NCBI RefSeq assembly: GCF_947489565.1
Contig: NZ_CANLEA010000014.1
Location: 145,705 to 209,704 of the forward strand
Direction: 5' to 3'
DNA from: an uncultured Kordia sp.
GTDB taxonomy: Bacteria > Bacteroidota > Bacteroidia > Flavobacteriales > Flavobacteriaceae
DNA: 64,000 nucleotides
Numbering within the stretch: position 1 is the first letter of the stretch; each line of letters starts with the position of its first letter. A model generated the notes under the pieces. The model did no database searches, was not told the origin of the DNA, and was given only the letters and a program-made list of their open reading frames with translations. The position numbers and the translations under genes were made by a program. Below are positions 8,483-15,710 of this stretch, piece by piece.

Positions 8483-9403
8483 CTACAAATACTGTTTATA
8501 CTCTGGTAATTTTGGACGTTCTTCTAGTCCTTTTCGTATCACTTCAAGAACATGCGCTCTTTCTTCTCCAAATAAAGGCAATCTTGGTTCGCGTACTTGT
8601 TCCGTTCCTATTCCCGTAGCTACTTCAGCCAGTTTTATATTTTGTACCAACTTGGTGTTGATATCTAATTCCAATAATGGTAAAAACCAACGATACAATT
8701 CGACAGCTTCGTCAATTTTTCCAGCTTTTGCTAAAGCATAAATAGCGACAGTTTCTGCTGGAAATGCACATACTAAACCTGCAACCCAACCATCTGCGCC
8801 CATTAATAAACTTTCTAAAGCCAGTGTATCTACGCCTGATAAAATAGCCAATCGATCGCCAAAACGTTTTTTGATACGTGTAATGTTTGAGATATCACGT
8901 GTCGATTCTTTCACCGCTTGAATATTTGGACATTCTTCTAGTAATTCGTCAAACATATCTAAGGTCACTTCAATGCCATAATCTACAGGATTATTGTAAA
9001 TCATAATTGGTAAATCAGTACTATGAGCAATCGCTTTAAAGTATGCAACTGTTTCTCTTCCATCTGCTTTGTAGCGCATTGGAGGAAGTACCATTAAACC
9101 ACTAGCGCCATCTTCTTTTGCTTGTTTTGCAACTTCTTTTGCAGTAGTCGTAGCTTGCTCAGCTATGTTTATAATTACAGGAACTTTTCCTGCTACAATT
9201 TTTACAGTTTCTCTGACTAAAATTCGTTTTTCATCATTCGTCAATGTGCTAGCTTCTCCTAAAGTTCCTCCAAGAATAATTCCATGCACTCCAGCATCTA
9301 ATTGTGCTGCAATGTTTACAGCAAACATGTTTAAATCGAGTTGATCATTTTCTGTAAACTTTGTGGTAACGGCTGGCATTACGCCTTTCCAATTAATTGT
9401 CAT
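8483..9403 (-). CDS. DapA-family lyase, probable pyrroline-4-hydroxy-2-carboxylate deaminase
   Basis: The 306-residue TIM-barrel protein belongs to the dihydrodipicolinate synthase/N-acetylneuraminate lyase superfamily. The Schiff-base lysine is K165 (Q-A-V-K-E-S-T-R-D) and the conserved tyrosine is Y136 (M-I-Y-N-N-P). The G-G-T-L-G-E substrate loop lies at residues 45-50. In hydroxyproline catabolism the DapA-like enzyme deaminates and dehydrates the cyclic imine to 2-oxoglutarate semialdehyde. That specific reaction is inferred from the operon, which has the downstream semialdehyde dehydrogenase, epimerase and D-amino-acid dehydrogenase. It is the first gene of the minus-strand cluster, transcribed divergently from an AraC regulator. 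Confidence 0.85.
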   Translation of the reverse strand: MTINWKGVMPAVTTKFTENDQLDLNMFAVNIAAQLDAGVHGIILGGTLGEASTLTNDEKRILVRETVKIVAGKVPVIINIAEQATTTAKEVAKQAKEDGASGLMVLPPMRYKADGRETVAYFKAIAHSTDLPIMIYNNPVDYGIEVTLDMFDELLEECPNIQAVKESTRDISNITRIKKRFGDRLAILSGVDTLALESLLMGADGWVAGLVCAFPAETVAIYALAKAGKIDEAVELYRWFLPLLELDINTKLVQNIKLAEVATGIGTEQVREPRLPLFGEERAHVLEVIRKGLEERPKLPEYKQYL

Positions 9404-9567
9404 AAGTTTTGTTTTGGTTATTATAACTCTAATTTTGGTTGGTGTAAAAGTACTTTTCTTCTTGAGCTTAAGAATGGTAGATATTATCCATTTTTAATAC
9501 TATTTTATCCTATTTTTTATTTAAAAACACTTTATTAGAATAATTTTTGCAAATTTGTAATCGAAAG

Positions 9568-10413
9568 ATGAAGATTCTACCTTTTAAAATACCAAAAGCA
9601 GAAAGCGATATTTTAATCGTTCAGCAAGATCGTGGACGTACGTTTTACGAGCAACTGCATCAACATGAAGAAATTCAGCTTTCGTATATTATTTCGGGAA
9701 GAGGCACTTTCATTGTGGGAGACACTATTCGTGATTTTCAATCCAATGATATTATTTTGTTTGGAAGTAATGTGCCGCATGTATTTAGAACTGATTCGGA
9801 AACTGATGAGGATTCCTATATGATTTCTTTATTCTTTACAAATGATAGTTTTGGGGAAGGATTTTTTGAGGTTCCAAAACTTCAAAAAGCACAACAACTA
9901 TTGAGTGATGCTAACTTTGGAGTGAAATTTACTGAGCATCAAAGCTATCTAGAGTTATTATTTACAAATATTGTACAACAGCATACGATGCAACAGTTTT
10001 CAACTTTTTTTGAGATACTTTCTATTTTGACACAATCGGATTATGAGACTGTTTCCTCTTTTATCAATACCAAAAACTATACGGACGATGAAGGAAAACG
10101 CATGAGTGCTGTTTTTGAATTTGTGATGAATAATTTTGATCAGAAAATTATCTTGGAAGATGTGGCTACGATTGCCAATATGACGCCAAATGCCTTTTGC
10201 AAATACTTTAAACAACGTACCAATAAAACCTTTTTTAAGTTTTTAACCGAAGTAAGAATTGAAAACGCTTGTAAGTTTTTGACCAATGCTACACCATTGT
10301 CTATTGCAGACATTGCGTACCATTGCGGATTCTTTAATGTGTCAAACTTTAATCGGAAGTTTAAAGAAATAAAAGGTGTCACGCCTACTGCGTTTCGGAA
10401 GAAGGTTTTTTAA
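9568..10413 (+). CDS. AraC-family transcriptional regulator with cupin sensor domain
   Basis: The 281-residue protein combines an N-terminal cupin (H-Q-H-E-E-I-Q-L-S-Y-I and N-V-P-H motifs, residues 20-90) with two C-terminal helix-turn-helix motifs (roughly residues 180-281). The second contains I-A-Y-H-C-G-F-F-N-V-S-N-F-N-R-K-F-K, the AraC signature. The ATG at 9568 is preferred over a TTG at 9547. Divergent orientation from the hydroxyproline genes, with 164 bp between starts, suggests it senses hydroxyproline or an intermediate and activates that cluster. The ligand is inferred, not seen. Confidence 0.9.
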   Translation: MKILPFKIPKAESDILIVQQDRGRTFYEQLHQHEEIQLSYIISGRGTFIVGDTIRDFQSNDIILFGSNVPHVFRTDSETDEDSYMISLFFTNDSFGEGFFEVPKLQKAQQLLSDANFGVKFTEHQSYLELLFTNIVQQHTMQQFSTFFEILSILTQSDYETVSSFINTKNYTDDEGKRMSAVFEFVMNNFDQKIILEDVATIANMTPNAFCKYFKQRTNKTFFKFLTEVRIENACKFLTNATPLSIADIAYHCGFFNVSNFNRKFKEIKGVTPTAFRKKVF

Positions 10414-10980
10414 GTTTTGAATGTTAAATGTTGAATTGCTTTTTTACGTCATCACGAGGAAGTATGACAAAGTGATCTGTTTCTAGAATAACAGATAGCT
10501 TCATTGCATTCGCTATGACGTATCGGATTTTTCTTTGTCACGAATTCAAGAATGTATTTGTTGTTGTTCCTTTTGTGGCATATTGAGTGTAATTGAAATG
10601 TTGAATTATTAATTTTAAATTATTATTTACGGCATTATGAGGAAGTATGACGAAATAATTTGCTTCTAAATTCACAATTGGTTTTCTTTCTTTTTGTCAC
10701 GAATTCACGAATGTTTTTGTTGTTATTCTGTGTGTTATATTTTCCACAGTCGAAATGTTAAGTTACTCTCAGCATCTCTTCGAGTGATTTTTCAAAATAA
10801 AATGAAGAAAAATTGTATCGAGAAGTACTCTGAAATTCCTAGCAGCTCTCGATACAAGATTTCTTTGAAATCTCACTCGATCTGACTTTTTAGGTATCAA
10901 AAACACTATTAAATCTTCCTTAAACTGCAACAAATCTTCAAAGAGATCGTCTATATTTATAAGTCATCAATCAAAATACC
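10414..10980. repeat. Gene-free 567 bp filled with dispersed repeats
   Basis: I see no convincing gene. The stretch contains two copies of the AGGAAGTATGAC element (10446-10520, with ATGACG arm ends; and a shorter one at 10626-10667). It also contains two similar GTCACGAATTCA segments near 10537 and 10697, and a nested-hairpin element at 10772-10885. It separates the AraC regulator from the protease/CBM48 pair. Confidence 0.7.
10772..10885. repeat. Dispersed nested-hairpin element, copy 1
   Basis: The outer arms TCGAGTGA (10780-10787) and TCACTCGA (10873-10880) enclose the inner arms TGTATCGAGA (10814-10823) and TCTCGATACA (10847-10856), giving a possible cruciform or RNA double hairpin of about 100 bp. 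A related copy lies at 13054-13167, and right-half copies occur near 63690 and 63970. Miniature non-coding mobile or REP-like repeats are the likely class. Confidence 0.7.
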
Positions 10981-11949
10981 ATGCGAAAACGAATCTTTAT
11001 CACGTTGGTTTTCTTTTTTAGTTTAAATTTTATTTGGGCAAATGAAGAAGAAAATCCTATTGAAATTCTGTTTCCAAAAGCAGAGTTTCTCAATCAGTAT
11101 ACCGCGCGTATTCCTTTTAAAGTTATTGATCAATTGATTGTCGTAGAAGCCGAATTCCTAAACCAAAAAGGTGATTTTATCATCGATACTGGTTCGGAGC
11201 GACTGGTTTTAAACAAAAATCATTTCCCGAAAGGACAACGACTCACCAAGAAAAAAGGAAAAACGACCGGCGTCACACGCATCATAGATCAACCCTATGA
11301 ACGAAAACTCAGCGAGTTTATCCTACACAACTTTAGTTTGAAAAATAGAAAGTCTGATGTTATTGATCTTTCACACATTGAAAGAAGCAAAAAAATGCAC
11401 TTGCTCGGTATTATAGGTTACGATATTTTAAAGGATTACGAAGTGTTTATCGATCTGTATCTAAACCAAATTACACTGTCATTGGTAGATAAAAACGGAG
11501 ATAAACTCGATAAAAAAGTATATGCCGAAGAAATTATAGATACATTAGATTTTGACTTAAAAAAGCATACGATTGTTGTTTCAGGCTTTGTCAATAACCA
11601 AAAAGTACGGTTTGCGTTGGATACTGGTGCAGAATTCAATCAACTGAATAAAAATAGCAACCAAAAGATTCTCAAAAAATTCCGTCCCATCAAACGCTTG
11701 ACAATGGTTGGCGCAGGAAATAAAAAGATTCGTGTCTTGGCAGGAAAATTGTATGATTTCCGATTGAACGAACGTATCGGTGTTGGACCAATGTATACCA
11801 TTGTTACCAATCTTCGGAAAATGAGAGAAGCGTACGGAACTTCAGTAGATGGCGTGCTCGGATATGAGTTTTTAAAATACAAGCGTACCATTATTAATTA
11901 TAAAAAAGAAAAGTTATATTTCATCAAATCGCCTATATTTAGACCGTGA
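10981..11949 (+). CDS. Two-lobed retropepsin-like aspartic protease, exported
   Basis: The 322-residue protein starts with a signal peptide ending near F-I-W-A-N. It contains two aspartyl-protease triads: D69-T-G-S in F-I-I-D-T-G-S and D214-T-G-A in F-A-L-D-T-G-A. Each is followed about 70-80 residues later by a matching strand pattern (L-L-G-I-I-G-Y-D-I-L-K and V-D-G-V-L-G-Y-E-F-L-K). The chain is thus a tandem duplication of a retropepsin-like domain, able in principle to form a complete two-aspartate active site alone. The stop overlaps the next gene's GTG start (GTGA), implying coupled translation. Many bacterial relatives are uncharacterised; substrate unknown. Confidence 0.85.
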   Translation: MRKRIFITLVFFFSLNFIWANEEENPIEILFPKAEFLNQYTARIPFKVIDQLIVVEAEFLNQKGDFIIDTGSERLVLNKNHFPKGQRLTKKKGKTTGVTRIIDQPYERKLSEFILHNFSLKNRKSDVIDLSHIERSKKMHLLGIIGYDILKDYEVFIDLYLNQITLSLVDKNGDKLDKKVYAEEIIDTLDFDLKKHTIVVSGFVNNQKVRFALDTGAEFNQLNKNSNQKILKKFRPIKRLTMVGAGNKKIRVLAGKLYDFRLNERIGVGPMYTIVTNLRKMREAYGTSVDGVLGYEFLKYKRTIINYKKEKLYFIKSPIFRP

Positions 11950-12917
11950 ATCAAACGATTAAACATATCATCATTCTCCTAAGCTTGTGTATTTCGGCAA
12001 GTATGTTTGCGCAAAAAAAGACGCAAGGATATCGTGTGGAAGGTGATGAAGTTGTATTTACGTTTGACAAACGTGATTATAAAGAAGTGACGCACGGACT
12101 TTCGCAACATCGAAAATCTATTGACGATAAAGACCTAGCTATTGAAATGATTGCCGTTGCAGGCGAATTCAACAATTGGTCACAAGATAAATGGATCATG
12201 ACTAAGATTGATGAAAATCGATATGAATTCCGTAAAAAAATGGCTGATTTTACAGATGAATTTTCATGGGAATTCAAATTTGTCATCAACGAACATTATT
12301 GGGCTGAGCCAGAAGGAGATATTGAAAACATTACAGATGCCAAAAATGAATACGGTTCTGATTTGCATGTATACAACCTAAAAATGTATACGGCACATAT
12401 TTCGGAAGATGGCAATACGACTTTCTTCTTAAAAGGCTATCACAAAGCAAAGAATGTGGTGGTAAGTGGTTCGTTCAATAAGTGGAATGAACAGCTGTTT
12501 AAAATGAAAAAAGTCCAAGATGGTTGGTATTTGACTGTACAGCTGAAGCCTGGCGTATACGAATATAAGTTCATTGTAGATTCTATTTGGATTGAAGATG
12601 AAGCAAATCCTGATAAGAAACCGAATGAATTTGGAGAATTCAACTCGTTAATTGAAGTCAAAGCATATTATACGTTTAAACTCCGCGGTCATAAAAACGC
12701 AAAAAAAGTATTGCTTTCCGGAACTTTTAATGATTGGTCAAAAGATGGTTTAAAAATGACCAAAACAGATTATGGCTGGAAACTTTCTGTATTACTTTCT
12801 GGCGGAAAACATCAATATAAATTTATTGTAGACAACCAATGGATACTGGATCCTGACAATCCTGTGAAAGAATACGATTTTCATGGAAATATCAATTCTG
12901 TGTGTATGGTTCGGTAG
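11946..12917 (+). CDS. Exported protein with three glycogen-binding (CBM48/AMPK-beta-like) domains
   Basis: The 323-residue protein has a GTG start (overlapping the preceding stop by 4 bp) and a signal peptide ending near M-F-A-Q. Three early-set/CBM48-like modules follow, each with a (A/S)-G-x-F-N-x-W motif: AGEFNNW (about residue 72), SGSFNKW (about 177) and SGTFNDW (about 258). The second and third continue with W-x-x-x-V-x-L-x-x-G-x-x-x-Y-K-F-I-V-D-x-x-W. This is the fold used to bind alpha-glucans in AMPK beta and branching enzymes. There is no catalytic domain. Coupling to a protease suggests a joint envelope function, but the role is unknown. Confidence 0.85.
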   Translation: MNQTIKHIIILLSLCISASMFAQKKTQGYRVEGDEVVFTFDKRDYKEVTHGLSQHRKSIDDKDLAIEMIAVAGEFNNWSQDKWIMTKIDENRYEFRKKMADFTDEFSWEFKFVINEHYWAEPEGDIENITDAKNEYGSDLHVYNLKMYTAHISEDGNTTFFLKGYHKAKNVVVSGSFNKWNEQLFKMKKVQDGWYLTVQLKPGVYEYKFIVDSIWIEDEANPDKKPNEFGEFNSLIEVKAYYTFKLRGHKNAKKVLLSGTFNDWSKDGLKMTKTDYGWKLSVLLSGGKHQYKFIVDNQWILDPDNPVKEYDFHGNINSVCMVR

Positions 12918-13283
12918 TTTTTTAGACTTTTTAGATTTTTAGAACTGTTAGACTTCTTAGACTTACTTAGACTTAAACTACTACTATTATTATTCTATAG
13001 AAGCTGTCATTCCTGTGTAGGCAGGAATTCAGATTAAATCGAAATAGATGAAACATCACTTCGAGTGATTTTTTGGAATACAATGAAGAAAAATAGTATC
13101 GAGAAGTACCTTGAAAATTGAATTAAATCTAGATACAACAAATCGTTGATTCCTCACTCAATCTGACAATTTTAATTCCTTCAACTTCTTCCCTATCAAA
13201 TTATAATTCTCAAAAAAATTGATAAAAAAATTGCGTAACCAAATAGTTACATATATATTTGTAACCGAAAAGTTACATAAATT
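12918..13283. repeat. Gene-free 366 bp: TTAGACTT repeats, inverted repeat, hairpin element and promoter region
   Basis: After the CBM48 gene come degenerate copies of TTAGACTT (12927-12976). Next is an ATTCCTG...CAGGAAT inverted repeat near 13009-13032, then a second copy of the nested-hairpin element (13054-13167, arms TCGAGTGA and TCACTCAA with TAGTATCGAGA inside). The last 50 bp hold the ArsR promoter-operator described separately. No gene is visible. Confidence 0.7.
13231..13276 (+). promoter_or_regulatory. ArsR-gene promoter with two palindromic operators
   Basis: The promoter reads TTG (13231-13233), a 20-bp spacer and TATATTTG (13254-13261), a near-perfect Bacteroidota -33/-7 pair. 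Two copies of GTAAC-N6-GTTAC (13235-13250 and 13261-13276), 26 bp apart, occupy the spacer and the base just after the -7 box. The placement would block RNA polymerase, as expected for autorepression by the ArsR-type protein encoded 8 bp downstream. Sequence pattern seen directly; binding is inferred. Confidence 0.75.
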
Positions 13284-13619
13284 ATGAGAAGAGATGTTTT
13301 TCAAGCCATTGCCGATCCAGTTCGAAGAGATATTATTGAACTGTTAGCCCAAGAAACTTTGACCGTTAATTCTATTGCGGAAAAGTTTGAGGTAAGTCGT
13401 CCTGCAATTTCAAAGCATTTAAAGATTTTGAAAGAATGTGAAATCATTCGCATAGAACAGCAAGGAAGACAGCGTTTTTGTATGATTCAACCCAAAAAAT
13501 TAATTCCAGCTTTTTTATGGATTGATCAATACAAGCAATTATGGGAAGACCGACTTGATAATTTTGAAAACTACTTACACGAATTACAATCTAAAAACAA
13601 CAAAGATGAACTATCCTGA
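13284..13619 (+). CDS. ArsR-family winged-helix repressor
   Basis: The 111-residue protein is a compact winged helix. It starts F-Q-A-I-A-D-P-V-R-R-D-I-I-E-L-L and has a recognition helix V-S-R-P-A-I-S-K-H-L-K-I-L, the hallmark of ArsR regulators of the SdpR/AHSA1-linked type. No metal-binding cysteine pair is visible, so it is probably not a metal sensor. The downstream gene overlaps it by 14 bp and encodes an AHSA1/SRPBCC protein, a very common pairing. Twin palindromes in the promoter suggest it represses its own operon. Confidence 0.93.
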   Translation: MRRDVFQAIADPVRRDIIELLAQETLTVNSIAEKFEVSRPAISKHLKILKECEIIRIEQQGRQRFCMIQPKKLIPAFLWIDQYKQLWEDRLDNFENYLHELQSKNNKDELS

Positions 13620-14055
13620 AAACCGTACTATTACTATTGAAAGAACGTTTAATGCACCTTTAGCACTCGTTTGGGAAGCTTGGACACAACCTGAACATAT
13701 TGCCTCTTGGTGGGCACCAAATGGAATGAAATTAGATATTGTAGAACATAACTTTGTCGCTGGTGGAAAGTGGAAATTTTGCATGCCAATGCCCGATGGA
13801 AACCAATTTATTTCAGAAGGAATTTACCAAGAGATCATTCCACAAGAAAAGATCGTTTTTACTGCAGATTTTAAACCAATGACGGAAAATGTTGAAATTC
13901 ATGCGTTGTTTAAAGCAGATGGTGACAAAACTCACTTTACGTTCCATGTGATTCATGAAACTGAAGCATATTGCCGTCAACAAGAAAAAATGGGGATTTA
14001 CAATGGTTGGGGAAGTGCTTTCGATCGTTTAGAAGGATTTTTGGATGTAAATTAG
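13606..14055 (+). CDS. SRPBCC/AHSA1 (START-like) domain protein
   Basis: Starting at the ATG at 13606, inside the ArsR reading frame, the protein has 149 residues. It contains R-T-F-N-A-P-L-A-L-V-W-E-A-W-T-Q-P-E-H-I followed by W-W-A-P-N-G, the start signature of Activator of Hsp90 ATPase homologue-1-like proteins. It ends with G-W-G-S-A-F-D-R-L-E-G-F-L. Such proteins form a hydrophobic ligand-binding cavity. Genetic coupling to an ArsR repressor suggests that the operon responds to a small hydrophobic compound, which is not identified. Confidence 0.92.
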   Translation: MNYPENRTITIERTFNAPLALVWEAWTQPEHIASWWAPNGMKLDIVEHNFVAGGKWKFCMPMPDGNQFISEGIYQEIIPQEKIVFTADFKPMTENVEIHALFKADGDKTHFTFHVIHETEAYCRQQEKMGIYNGWGSAFDRLEGFLDVN

Positions 14056-14064
14056 AACTTGATT

Positions 14065-14559
14065 ATGAATGAAAAACTAATAGAAGAATTGAGAAAGAAA
14101 TCAGTTCTCGGTAGAAAATTTGAAGAAAGCACCTATTTTCATGCCTTTTTTGAAGATGTTTTCAGAAATATGTATTCTGAAATATGTGATCAGAATTATT
14201 ATAAACTTAAAATTCCAGATGCTTATATCGAATTTTTAAAGGCTTTTCCTAATGGAATTGTTCACCTAGGAGATGACTATGGCTTTTTTGGAATAATTGA
14301 TTGTGTTAGTCAAACCATTAATGACATCACTTTGTGGTCTCCGTATGACGAAGAAAGAGGAAAATTAGCCTCTTGGATTTACATTGGAGTAAGAGGAGAC
14401 AAAGGGAATATTTATTTATGCTGTGATTCGTCCTCTGACTATTTTGGGAAAATTGAAGAGTTTTATGATGGTTCTGCTTTTATGAATGATACATTATCTG
14501 ATCCTATAAAAATGCAAAATTTTGAAGAGTTCTGCCAGTCTATTATGGATGAAAGTTAA
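14065..14559 (+). CDS. SMI1/KNR4 (SUKH-like) family protein
   Basis: Using the ATG at 14065 (a TTG lies two codons earlier) the protein has 164 residues. The central I-P-D-A-Y-I-E-F-L-K-A-F-P-N-G segment, an acidic strand, and Y-F-G-K-I-E-E-F-Y-D fit the SMI1/KNR4 superfamily. Many bacterial members are immunity proteins against contact-dependent toxins. No toxin gene adjoins it, so an immunity role is only a possibility. It follows the AHSA1 gene by 9 bp and may be co-transcribed. Confidence 0.65.
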   Translation: MNEKLIEELRKKSVLGRKFEESTYFHAFFEDVFRNMYSEICDQNYYKLKIPDAYIEFLKAFPNGIVHLGDDYGFFGIIDCVSQTINDITLWSPYDEERGKLASWIYIGVRGDKGNIYLCCDSSSDYFGKIEEFYDGSAFMNDTLSDPIKMQNFEEFCQSIMDES

Positions 14560-14625
14560 ATGAACAACCTTACTTTTAGAATATATTTCTATATCTTGTA
14601 AAGGAACATTAAAACAAACTTTACA

Positions 14626-15132
14626 ATGCGATTAAAATGTATTACTGCCATTGCGTTTAGTCTTTTTTTCCTTGTCGGATTTGCGCAAGATGGCGATGTT
14701 GCCAAAAAAGGACAAGACGTTTCTAACTTAGTCTTTACGGTAGAAAATGGCAAGCAAATTAAAATGTCCGATTATAAAGATAAGGTTGTATTTATTAACT
14801 TTTTTGCCAATTGGTGTCCGCCATGCAAACTAGAAATGCCACATTTAGAAAAAGATGTGTGGCAGCAATACAAAGGCAATGAAAACTTTGTCATGTTCGG
14901 ATTTGCACGCGGTGATGATTTGGCGAAAGTTCAAAAGTTTCAAAAAGACTTTAAAACGACATTTGCAATGCATCCAGATGCTTCCAAAGCGATTTATAAC
15001 AACTTTGCAACTAAATATATTCCGCGAAATTATATTATAAAAAATGGCAAAATAGTCTACGCTTCCACAGGTTTCAAGAAAGATGAATTTGATGAAATGG
15101 TGAAGTTGTTAGGTACACTTTTAAAAGAATAA
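14626..15132 (+). CDS. TlpA/ResA-like periplasmic thiol-disulfide oxidoreductase
   Basis: The 168-residue protein has a signal peptide ending near V-G-F-A-Q and a thioredoxin fold. The redox motif is W-C-P-P-C (N-W-C-P-P-C-K-L-E-M-P, about residue 67). The cis-proline segment is Y-I-P-R-N-Y-I-I, followed by G-K-I-V-Y-A-S-T-G-F. This matches AhpC/TSA-Redoxin-type TlpA proteins acting in the periplasm on disulfides or cytochrome maturation. The next gene starts 10 bp downstream and is probably co-transcribed. Confidence 0.92.
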   Translation: MRLKCITAIAFSLFFLVGFAQDGDVAKKGQDVSNLVFTVENGKQIKMSDYKDKVVFINFFANWCPPCKLEMPHLEKDVWQQYKGNENFVMFGFARGDDLAKVQKFQKDFKTTFAMHPDASKAIYNNFATKYIPRNYIIKNGKIVYASTGFKKDEFDEMVKLLGTLLKE

Positions 15133-15142
15133 TTCACACTAT

Positions 15143-15625
15143 ATGAGTCTTACATCTATAAAAAAGAGGTTATTATCAAAGAATATATTGCTTGCTGAAG
15201 ATACCATTCTCAGGCAACAAACAGTGATTGGATATGACAAACAATTTCGCTGGAGTTGGATGGTAACACAACTCAATACGTTTTATGTGGCAAGTGATTT
15301 AAAAGACGCAACAATCACCGTTGAAACAATTGAATCTCATTTAAAAGAAGCATTTAATTACGGTAAGAAAAACTATAAAGGTTGGCCCAGAGGTTTGCAA
15401 TCTGCTATTGGTGTCGTCAATATTCTAATTGCAGAAAATATTACAGAACAAGCCAAAACTTATTGTAAAAAGCTGAAATCTGGTAAAAAATGGGCAGGAT
15501 TTGCCATTCCTGTAGTGATTGATGCAAAGACGAAAGAAGTATTCTTTTTTGATAAAAAACCCATGTGGGGACGCATTTACTTTCCGTATTTTAAACGAAT
15601 GATTGAAGAACTCACGATATCATAA
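15143..15625 (+). CDS. Conserved-looking protein of unknown function
   Basis: The 160-residue protein has no signal peptide and no membrane span. The composition is that of a folded alpha/beta protein, with a Y-K-G-W-P-R-G-L-Q-S motif near residue 75 and G-K-K-W-A-G-F-A-I-P-V-V-I-D-A near residue 115. I do not recognise the family. It lies 10 bp downstream of the thioredoxin gene, so co-expression is likely, and a strong terminator follows at 15666. Confidence 0.7.
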   Translation: MSLTSIKKRLLSKNILLAEDTILRQQTVIGYDKQFRWSWMVTQLNTFYVASDLKDATITVETIESHLKEAFNYGKKNYKGWPRGLQSAIGVVNILIAENITEQAKTYCKKLKSGKKWAGFAIPVVIDAKTKEVFFFDKKPMWGRIYFPYFKRMIEELTIS

Positions 15626-15665
15626 GTACGCAATTTTTTTACTTTTTAGAGTATTTAAGAAATAT

Positions 15666-15702
15666 AAAAAGCCGTTTCAATATCTGTTGAAACGGCTTTT
15701 TT
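15666..15702. terminator. Bidirectional rho-independent terminator
   Basis: AAAAAGCCGTTTCA pairs with TGAAACGGCTTTTTT across an 8-base loop, with A and T tracts on the two sides. It serves the plus-strand gene ending at 15625 and the minus-strand pcrA ending at 15711. Confidence 0.9.
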
Positions 15703-15710
15703 ATGAAATA

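Noticed and set aside
10694..10885. 63-codon plus-strand frame in the intergenic repeat region
   Set aside because: It runs through dispersed repeat elements with hairpin arms and has no family features.
13284..14055. ArsR protein as a metal (arsenic) sensor
   Set aside because: No Cys pair typical of metal sensing is present and the partner is an AHSA1 protein rather than a metal exporter or reductase.
14065..14559. Polymorphic-toxin immunity locus (SMI1/KNR4 here and at 39971)
   Set aside because: No toxin, VgrG, RHS-toxin or contact-dependent system lies next to either gene; an immunity role is unsupported.
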